In this document: piece by piece, positions 32,732-37,861 of the stretch
How positions within the stretch are numbered: position 1 is the first letter of the stretch
How the letters are laid out: each line of letters opens with the position of its first letter
NCBI GenBank assembly: GCA_016744875.1
Contig: JADGDL010000017.1
Span: 1 to 37,861, forward strand
Length of the DNA: 37,861 nucleotides
DNA from: Sulfurovum sp.
Lineage (GTDB): Bacteria > Campylobacterota > Campylobacteria > Campylobacterales > Sulfurovaceae
Direction of reading: 5' to 3'
Translations under genes and position numbers: made by a program
The notes under the pieces: generated by a model
What the model saw: only the letters and a program-made list of their open reading frames with translations
Database searches by the model: none
Told to the model about the DNA's origin: nothing

Positions 32732-33772
32732 ATGAAACAGTCCACACAACAAACCTGGCCTATCAACCAACTGTTGATTTTTATGGCAACCCTCTCGATC
32801 GTCTTGACGGCAATGAAGTTTTCATCTGCAATCATTGTCCCTTTTTTGATCGCTGTTTCTATAGCAATACTGCTTGCACCTCTCCTTAGTTATCTTGAGA
32901 CTAAACGCATACCAAGGGTTCTGTCACTCATTTTTGTTACGGTGTTGGTACTGATACCGATAGTGGCACTTGGTGGTTATATTGGAGAAGAAGTCAAAGA
33001 TTTTGTCCGAAACTATCAGTCGATGCAAAAAGAGTTCCATCTCTGGTTGGGAGAGATCGCAGGCAAGATAAATAAACTAGGTATTTCGATTGAGCAAACT
33101 GATCTAAGAGAAGCATTTGATCAATCAAATTTTGGTGAATTGATACGGGGCTTGGCCACGCAGGCTAAAAATCAATTTTCAAATATTTTCTTGATATTTT
33201 TTATTGTTGCTTTTATTTTGATGGAGTCAAACTACCTTCACAATAAACTTATAAAAGTCATGAAAGAGAGAAAAGGATCTATAGATGCAAGCATGGAGAT
33301 CATCGAGAAGATCAAGAGATATTTCTTTATCAAAGTGAAAACCAGTTTAATGACGGCAATTTGGATCTTGCTGGTATTATGGTTCTATGATATACGTTAT
33401 GCACTTCTTTGGGCAACACTTGTCTTTTTTCTTAACTTTATCCCTGTAATAGGGTCTATTATCGCAGCAATTCCTGCCATAGCCTTGGCCTTGATCGATC
33501 ATAGTCTTATGACAGCACTCTGGATAGCAATGTGGTATATTATTGTCAATACGGTCATAGGAAATATACTTGAACCTCATATTATGGGAAAAGGTCTAGG
33601 ACTCTCTGCACTGACTATATTTCTTTCTATGATATTTTGGGGATGGATGTTCGGACCTGCAGGTATGATCCTTTCCGTGCCTTTAACCATGGGGTTACAG
33701 TTTATCTTTGATCAATATGATGAGACAAAGTGGCTTGCGTTTATGTTAGGTGATTATCAAGGGAAGTCTTAA
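32732..33772 (+). CDS. AI-2E family (PerM/UPF0118) transporter
   Basis: This 346-aa polytopic membrane protein has paired N-terminal helices (12-31, 34-52, 60-84), an amphipathic extracytoplasmic segment (about 90-150), a helix at 151-170 and a C-terminal helical bundle. The family's signature LNFIPVIGSIIAAIPAIALAL and LEPHIMGKGLGLSAL region is present. Members export small molecules or ions (TqsA for AI-2, others Na+/H+); substrate unknown here, and no luxS is in the window. ATG at 32732 follows GGAG at 32721. Confidence 0.9.
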   Translation: MKQSTQQTWPINQLLIFMATLSIVLTAMKFSSAIIVPFLIAVSIAILLAPLLSYLETKRIPRVLSLIFVTVLVLIPIVALGGYIGEEVKDFVRNYQSMQKEFHLWLGEIAGKINKLGISIEQTDLREAFDQSNFGELIRGLATQAKNQFSNIFLIFFIVAFILMESNYLHNKLIKVMKERKGSIDASMEIIEKIKRYFFIKVKTSLMTAIWILLVLWFYDIRYALLWATLVFFLNFIPVIGSIIAAIPAIALALIDHSLMTALWIAMWYIIVNTVIGNILEPHIMGKGLGLSALTIFLSMIFWGWMFGPAGMILSVPLTMGLQFIFDQYDETKWLAFMLGDYQGKS

Positions 33773-34022
33773 AGTACAGCATAAAAAACTACAGTTATCA
33801 TCTATATATAATTGTCAAGATTCATATAGAAAAAATAACATTGACATCTTATCATAGTATAAAGTACAAACGGATACTATATTTAATGTGTAAAATAAGG
33901 CATAATGAAAAGTATGAGCGCTTACGTTTATATGTAACGCTATGAGTAAATACCCCTTATTCAAAGGCTTAATGTTCACTTTTTATTATATAATTATCTA
34001 AACAATTAATAAAAGGTATGAT
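33773..34022. other. 250-bp intergenic region
   Basis: AT-rich with no credible gene. An AGCG-C-TTAC/GTAA-CGCT hairpin (33917-33941, one bulged C) may end the transporter transcript. TATAAT at 33989-33994 is the probable -10 of the next gene, with AAGG at 34013-34016. Confidence 0.4.
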
Positions 34023-34508
34023 ATGAATCTAAATCTTTTAGCCCATGAAAACTTCGCAACAAAACCGACCTATCATATACTATTATTAGATTCACCTTAT
34101 AATTCTGACGGTATAGGATGGATAGATTGCCATTTTGTAAAAGAACATAGAGTATTAAGGATTGACAATTTAATATTTGAAGCACTTTTTGAAAAGGTAT
34201 TGGCAATTTTTAATTACTATAATCCAGATGGCATCACTGACTTTTATGAAGAAAGATCATTATCTTTACTCCGTCTACTTAAGATAGAGAATGAAGAGAT
34301 TTGTCAACTTTCTGATGAACAATTAAAAGGGCGTTATGAATTGATCTTTAATGCTATCTTGGATAGAGATAATTTCAAGAAAGAATATGATAAGTCAAAT
34401 GGAACAGAACTTATCAGATCAGATGTCCAATCGATTATGGCAGCAATGATAAATGACTTAGAGATAGCGATTAGAGATAAAAGATCCATAACCATAGTGG
34501 GAATCTGA
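34023..34508 (+). CDS. Hypothetical cytoplasmic protein
   Basis: This 161-aa acidic protein was not recognised. A predicted beta-rich N-terminal part contains YHILLLDSPYNSDGIGWIDCHF. A helical C-terminal half ends in MINDLEIAIRDKRSITIVGI. No membrane helix or signal peptide. It has its own -10 and ribosome site and is flanked by long non-coding stretches, suggesting a recently gained or poorly conserved gene. Confidence 0.55.
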   Translation: MNLNLLAHENFATKPTYHILLLDSPYNSDGIGWIDCHFVKEHRVLRIDNLIFEALFEKVLAIFNYYNPDGITDFYEERSLSLLRLLKIENEEICQLSDEQLKGRYELIFNAILDRDNFKKEYDKSNGTELIRSDVQSIMAAMINDLEIAIRDKRSITIVGI

Positions 34509-34766
34509 TTGATAAAATAAATAAGATAAAGAATCAAACATACTTATTGTTTGGTTTAGGTGTGTATATGGGTTTTAAGTGTCTTTTATCCATCCTAAAA
34601 CAGTGGGTAATACGGAGAGAAAAGAGATTGGAGAGGATAGTCCATAAATCATAAAGGTAAGTAAATAGAATAGCCGAGTTTGCAATCAACGTAATTCAAA
34701 ATTAATTACCACTCCAGGACATGGAGTATTTGCCAAACTCGGTGTGAGTATATCTTAAAAAATATC
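34509..34766. other. 258-bp intergenic region with nested inverted repeats
   Basis: Convergent gap. CAAACA/TGTTTG near 34539-34557 may be a terminator of the 161-aa gene. CCGAGTTTG (34674-34682) pairs with CAAACTCGG (34734-34742), enclosing ACTCC-AGGACAT-GGAGT (34711-34727), a stem-in-stem layout. No T-run follows on either strand and no ORF is evident, so a structured RNA or protein-binding site is possible. Confidence 0.5.
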
Positions 34767-35009
34767 TTATTGTGTAAACTTTTTCTGAATGCTTTCAGGT
34801 GCATATGTCAGAAAGGCACAGATAATCCACACTGCTATTATAGGGACAAATAAAATCCACTCATAAGTGCTTATATCGTTGACTTGTATGCCGTCACCTG
34901 CTGTTATCTGATTCATGATAAGTATCCCCAATAAAGGAAGTATTGTTACTGCTCCCACGATTGCTGTTATCTGTACTGTTGCTATTTTAGGTAAATATTT
35001 CTTGTTCAT
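34767..35009 (-). CDS. Small two-helix membrane protein
   Basis: This 80-aa protein of unknown function has two hydrophobic helices (about 9-33 and 50-70) joined by a polar loop (TAGDGIQVNDIS), with a basic C-terminus. AAGGA precedes the ATG. TATAAT on the minus strand at 35034-35039 is a well-placed -10. Further upstream lie three tandem 11-bp units resembling a PhoB/OmpR-type box (35159-35191). Confidence 0.65.
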   Translation of the reverse strand: MNKKYLPKIATVQITAIVGAVTILPLLGILIMNQITAGDGIQVNDISTYEWILFVPIIAVWIICAFLTYAPESIQKKFTQ

Positions 35010-35033
35010 TGCAGTCCTTGTTTAATTTGTTTA

Positions 35034-35039
35034 ATTATA
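35034..35039 (-). promoter_or_regulatory. -10 box of the 80-aa gene
   Basis: ATTATA on the plus strand reads TATAAT toward the gene, about 25 nt before its ATG. Confidence 0.45.
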
Positions 35040-35158
35040 ACAATTTTAACTATAAATAAGTAATGTCTCCAATATACTTTAATGCTATAAGGCTTTCTTT
35101 TGATAAAGAGATAAATGGGTGTTACCAAAAAATATTTGTATTTAAATATTCATTATTT

Positions 35159-35215
35159 TGACATCTGTATGACATTTGTATGATATTATGATTGTATACT
35201 TACTGTATAGCAATC
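35159..35215 (-). promoter_or_regulatory. Tandem 11-bp repeats and adjacent hairpin
   Basis: TGACATCTGTA, TGACATTTGTA and TGATATTATGA follow each other (35159-35191). On the minus strand this reads as TGTCA units spaced one helical turn apart, as in Pho boxes. Directly beside it GATTGTATAC (35190-35199) pairs with GTATA-G-CAATC (35205-35215), a 10-bp stem with one bulged G. The rest of the 296-bp gap (35010-35305) holds an ATAAAAC/GTTTTAT hairpin (35224-35244) near the 57-aa gene end. Confidence 0.4.
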
Positions 35216-35305
35216 ATGAGCAGATAAAACGAACTTTGTTTTATTATTCTTTCTTTCTTCCTGTTATCTCTGGTTGCTGTACTTGATCTAGGTGTTTTAC
35301 TTCGT

Positions 35306-35479
35306 TCAATAAATCATACAACAGCTTATAATCACAATCCATGCACCACCACATACAACATAGCTTTTACTCCATCTTGTGCTATAGTTTTTGTCTTTGT
35401 TACTATCATTGAATTTAACATTTTTAATAATATTCCATGCACTTGGTGTGAATCTTCTATAAGTTTTTTGATCTGACAT
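35306..35479 (-). CDS. 57-aa small protein with hydrophobic C-terminus
   Basis: Start ATG at 35479 is chosen because AAGGAG lies at ideal spacing. The product has a basic N-terminal two-thirds (DQKTYRRFTPSAWNIIKN, SNKDKNYSTRWSK) and a hydrophobic end with three cysteines (VVCGGAWIVIISCCMIY). Its ribosome site can pair with an upstream AACTCCT. Not recognised; supported by the strong ribosome site rather than by homology. Confidence 0.5.
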   Translation of the reverse strand: MSDQKTYRRFTPSAWNIIKNVKFNDSNKDKNYSTRWSKSYVVCGGAWIVIISCCMIY

Positions 35480-35482
35480 AGT

Positions 35483-35509
35483 AACTCCTTGCTTACAAGT
35501 ATAGGAGTT
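35483..35509 (-). promoter_or_regulatory. Shine-Dalgarno-pairing leader hairpin of the 57-aa gene
   Basis: On the minus strand AACTCCT (35509-35503) is exactly complementary to AGGAGTT (35489-35483), which contains the gene's ribosome site. The loop can form an inner CTTG/CAAG stem. Confidence 0.5.
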
Positions 35510-35684
35510 ATTTTTCTGTATGAGCAAAAATGTTTCAAATAGTCATATAATTAAAGATACTGAGGTTAAAAACCTGAGATTGTAGATTTTATATCTGAGG
35601 GTATATTTATATTCTTGAAATTGTTATGATTATTTACTTATTCTTGAAAAATTCTTTAAAAGTAAGTGTTTTAGGGGAATTAAG

Positions 35685-35775
35685 TGGCGGACAGGGAGGG
35701 ATTCGAACCCTCGGTAAGCGTGAGCCTACACGCCCTTAGCAGGGGCGCGGATTAAACCAGCTCTCCCACCTGTCC
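35685..35775 (-). tRNA. tRNA-Ser (anticodon GCU)
   Basis: This 91-nt class II tRNA has acceptor arms GGACAGG/CCTGTCC, discriminator G and an encoded CCA (35685-35687 on the plus strand as TGG). The anticodon GCT is at 35740-35738 within CTGCTAA, reading AGC/AGU. A long variable arm (GTAGGCTCACGCTTAC region) and the T-loop GGTTCGAATCC are typical of serine tRNAs. Its upstream neighbour on the same strand is the 149-aa gene. Confidence 0.97.
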
Positions 35776-35832
35776 ATGTTGTTTTGTGCGTGAGATTATA
35801 ATGCATTAGGCTTAAATGACAGCTTAAAAAAG

Positions 35833-36282
35833 TCATTTTTTTCTTTTTTCTTTTCTTCGTTCTTCTCCATTATATGTATCATCATTATCATAAGCCGTTA
35901 AATCTCTAAAATCTTCACTGAGACGTACTCCAGACATTTGTTCAAACTCATCAAACTCATCATGATACAAGGTAAATGAAATCTCTGTTATATGCGTCAT
36001 ATTCCACTTTTGGGCATGCACTTCCTTTTGAAATGCAATATGTGCCGACACAATAGACTCTTTTACATAGGTATAACGAATGAACATAGGGACTAGTTCC
36101 AGTTCTTTTATCTGGGCTATCTTGCTCTGTTTGGCTTGGGCTATCTTACTTGTGTCTGTTTCATTTTTATCACAGCCAAAGTATTCTCCCGTTAAGATTC
36201 TTTTAAATGTTCTACCCGGAGGATCAGCTACGACTTCTTTTTCTTCTTTGATGCCAAGTAGCTTTTTAAATATTTGTATCAT
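35833..36282 (-). CDS. Hypothetical charged protein
   Basis: This 149-aa soluble protein was not recognised. An amphipathic start (MIQIFKKLLGIKEEKE) could associate with the membrane. Residues about 45-60 contain an 8-aa tandem repeat (SKIAQAKQ/SKIAQIKE), encoded by TGGGCTATCTT units 24 bp apart (36113-36123, 36137-36147). A central alpha/beta stretch (VPMFIRYTYVKES, ITEISFTLYHDEFDEF) and a very basic end (EERRKEKRKK) follow. Divergent from the Y-family polymerase gene. Confidence 0.6.
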   Translation of the reverse strand: MIQIFKKLLGIKEEKEVVADPPGRTFKRILTGEYFGCDKNETDTSKIAQAKQSKIAQIKELELVPMFIRYTYVKESIVSAHIAFQKEVHAQKWNMTHITEISFTLYHDEFDEFEQMSGVRLSEDFRDLTAYDNDDTYNGEERRKEKRKK

Positions 36283-36390
36283 ACACTTGTCCTTTGCGTA
36301 TATGATTATATAGCATTTAGATGAATAAACTATTGTTTTATTGCATTAAAATGACAATTTGACACATTTCTGATCTTTTCTTTTGAATAG

Positions 36391-37686
36391 ATGTATACTT
36401 CATCAAAAAGAGCAGGTTTGTTTTTACATATAGATATAGACAGTTTTTTTGCCTCAGCAGAGCGTTCTGTAAATGATTCTCTTAAACATATACCTATGTG
36501 TGTAGGTTCTCGTTCAAACCTTGAGATATTCAATAAAAAACGTACCCATATTAAACTTATGAATGATAATTCCGGTGCTTTTGTCACACCGGTGTTTTAC
36601 AGTGATAAAAAGAAAACTTTTGAATCTTATTTTGTAGATGAGATAGAAGGTAGAAAAAAGATACGTGGTATCGTGACCACGGCAAGTTATGAGGCAAGAA
36701 AGCATGGTGTTAAAACAGCGATGCCCATAGCCCAGGCATTACAGTTATGCCCTAAAATGACAGTTGTTCCCTCAAACTATCCACTTTACCATAAACTTTC
36801 ACATAAAATACATGACTTTATGTTGGCGCATATTCCTAAAGTAGAACAGTATAGTATCGATGAGTTTTTTGGGGATGTCAGCGGTTGGATAGCGGATGAA
36901 AAAGTGTATGCTTTTGCTAAAGAACTGCAAACAAAGATACTTGAACATTTTGATATTCCTGTATCCATAGGTATCTCAAAAGCAAAATGGATATCTAAGT
37001 TGGCGACAGAGTCAGCCAAGCCTTATGGTGTATTTGAAGTAAAAGATATAGATAGCTATATACAAGATATACCTATCAAGGAATTTCCCGGTATAGGAAA
37101 AGGATTTCAAAAAAGGTTGGCTGAACATTACATAGAAACACTGGGAGATATAAAGCAGCATAAGTCTCTTTTTTATAGTTGGAAAAAACCCGGTATACAG
37201 CTTTATGGCCGTGTAACTGGAACATGTGGTGAGGGTATCAATGTAAGAGGAGATAGAAAATCCATAGGTATTTCTCGTACCTTTGATGCTATTTTTGATG
37301 CAGATGAGATCAAAAGGCGTATTATGATCATGGCAAGGCACATTGTCTATATGGTTATGGCTATTGAAGTCAACCCAACAAGTTATTATTTGAAAATAGG
37401 GTATGAATATGGAGTCAGATCCAAAAAAACGCTTACGATAGATAGGCTTTTTTCCGAAAAACTTTTCAAATCTATGCTTTCTCAGATGTATGATGAAGTA
37501 GCCCAACATCGTAAGGGTACTATCAAACTCACACTAAATGTTTCAAATTTTTCTGCGCAGCATAAGAAAACGCTTTCATTATTGGTTTTGGATACAGATG
37601 TGTCAGAGCAGCAATTAACTAAAAAGATGCAAATTCTTAGAGAAAAATTTGGTTTAGATATAATTAAAACTGCTAATGAATTATAA
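36391..37686 (+). CDS. Y-family DNA polymerase (DinB/UmuC-like) with insertion
   Basis: This 431-aa error-prone lesion-bypass polymerase keeps the catalytic acidic residues: D15 in HIDIDSFFASAE and D157/E158 in YSIDEFFGD. The helix-hairpin-helix segment EFPGIGKGFQKRL and a C-terminal little-finger domain are also recognisable. Residues about 43-91 are an insertion absent from standard DinB, where VGSRS would run almost directly into RGIVTTASYEARKHGVKTAMP. No obvious ribosome site precedes the ATG. A TAAAAT (36347-36352) is a possible -10. It ends in a plain KTANEL rather than a clear beta-clamp-binding motif. Whether it is Pol IV or a Pol V-like enzyme is undecided. Confidence 0.9.
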   Translation: MYTSSKRAGLFLHIDIDSFFASAERSVNDSLKHIPMCVGSRSNLEIFNKKRTHIKLMNDNSGAFVTPVFYSDKKKTFESYFVDEIEGRKKIRGIVTTASYEARKHGVKTAMPIAQALQLCPKMTVVPSNYPLYHKLSHKIHDFMLAHIPKVEQYSIDEFFGDVSGWIADEKVYAFAKELQTKILEHFDIPVSIGISKAKWISKLATESAKPYGVFEVKDIDSYIQDIPIKEFPGIGKGFQKRLAEHYIETLGDIKQHKSLFYSWKKPGIQLYGRVTGTCGEGINVRGDRKSIGISRTFDAIFDADEIKRRIMIMARHIVYMVMAIEVNPTSYYLKIGYEYGVRSKKTLTIDRLFSEKLFKSMLSQMYDEVAQHRKGTIKLTLNVSNFSAQHKKTLSLLVLDTDVSEQQLTKKMQILREKFGLDIIKTANEL

Positions 37687-37722
37687 TTAGGATTTTAGAA
37701 GTTCTCTTATGTATAATTAGAT

Positions 37723-37861
37723 ATGAAAAATATTTTTGACCATACTACATTTTTAAAAAATGAAACGGCTTCAGTAGTTTCTGAACTTTATTCCATGTCT
37801 GTCAAAAGTCTACCAGTAGCGGCAACACTGGCAATACTCAGTACGGTTTTCCTGTATGAAG
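37723..37861 (+). CDS. N-terminus of an unidentified gene, cut by the window edge
   Basis: An ATG opens a frame that runs past the right edge (46 codons visible). An in-frame TAA lies three codons upstream, so this or a later ATG is the start. The visible part ends in a hydrophobic run (LPVAATLAILSTVFLYE), probably a membrane helix. TATAAT at 37712-37717 is only 5 nt from the ATG and there is no ribosome site. Confidence 0.5.
   Translation, partial: MKNIFDHTTFLKNETASVVSELYSMSVKSLPVAATLAILSTVFLYE

Noticed and set aside
34632..34642. GAGGATAGTCC resembles the GAGGAAAGTCC conserved block of RNase P RNA.
   Set aside because: The block is not followed by GGGC or the other RNase P core segments within the 258-bp gap, and the gap is too short for the full RNA.
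34674..34742. Inverted repeat considered as an integron attC site.
   Set aside because: The arms lack the RYYYAAC/GTTRRRY core pair and no integrase or cassette array is visible.
34509..34766. Structured gap considered as a retron msr-msd.
   Set aside because: No reverse transcriptase gene lies in or near the gap.
36359..36391. TTGACA with an 18-nt spacer to TTGAAT in front of the Y-family polymerase as a promoter.
   Set aside because: The predicted start of transcription would fall inside the coding region; TAAAAT at 36347-36352 is a better candidate.
1..37861. CRISPR arrays, insertion sequences, prophage genes and rRNA.
   Set aside because: No regularly spaced identical repeats, transposase or integrase motifs, phage proteins or rRNA sequence were seen.

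Overview
The window looks like a low-GC Campylobacterota (epsilonproteobacterial) chromosome, most like the Sulfurovum/Sulfurimonas group. The evidence is the AT-rich sequence, TATAAT/TACAAT -10 boxes mostly without a clear -35, a fused CcsBA system II cytochrome c synthase, and very compact gene packing. Five gene pairs overlap at TAATG or ATGA, and four convergent pairs touch or overlap by up to 14 bp. Lineage is inferred from protein character only. No phage, transposase, CRISPR or plasmid gene is visible.

Layout. 1-3.7 kb: the 3' part of a HypF-like (Kae1-fold) gene, an AsmA/TamB-like envelope protein, and a small membrane protein whose leader resembles a c-di-GMP-I (GEMM) riboswitch. 3.9-10.5 kb: polA, a translationally coupled SUMF1-like gene, and ccsBA. 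10.5-14.8 kb: tcdA-surE (minus) diverging from greA-argC-lpxH (plus), then a DUF3817 membrane protein. 14.8-19.4 kb: murA (minus), two hypothetical genes and a UvrD/PcrA-type helicase. 19.4-24.1 kb: a minus-strand string folD-lepB-rpiB-apt-eptA. 24.1-26.3 kb: a small c-type cytochrome, a DUF4139 protein and a cold-shock protein. 26.5-31.1 kb: nadE-DUF502-lipoprotein, a cyclophilin, pyrF and a 42-aa membrane protein. 31.2-36.3 kb: a looser, more AT-rich, accessory-like stretch of short hypothetical genes, an AI-2E-family permease, tRNA-Ser(GCU) and several structured intergenic segments. 36.4-37.9 kb: a Y-family DNA polymerase with an internal insertion, then the start of an unidentified gene cut by the window edge.

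How the genes relate. Most are housekeeping: DNA replication and repair (polA, uvrD-like, Y-family polymerase), cell wall and lipid A (murA, lpxH, eptA), cofactor and nucleotide metabolism (nadE, folD, pyrF, apt, surE), secretion (lepB) and cytochrome maturation (ccsBA, with the 24.2-kb cytochrome c as a plausible substrate).

The most striking unexplained signal is a pair of related intergenic elements at about 13.66-13.77 kb (argC/lpxH gap) and 21.56-21.72 kb (rpiB/apt gap). They share blocks of identical sequence and three hairpins whose arms differ between the copies by compensatory base changes. That is direct evidence of selection for structure. The second signal is the riboswitch-like leader at 3.7 kb. 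Others are a 15-bp inverted repeat before the cytochrome gene, two leaders that pair with their own Shine-Dalgarno sequence, and three structured or repeat-bearing gaps between 32.5 and 35.2 kb.
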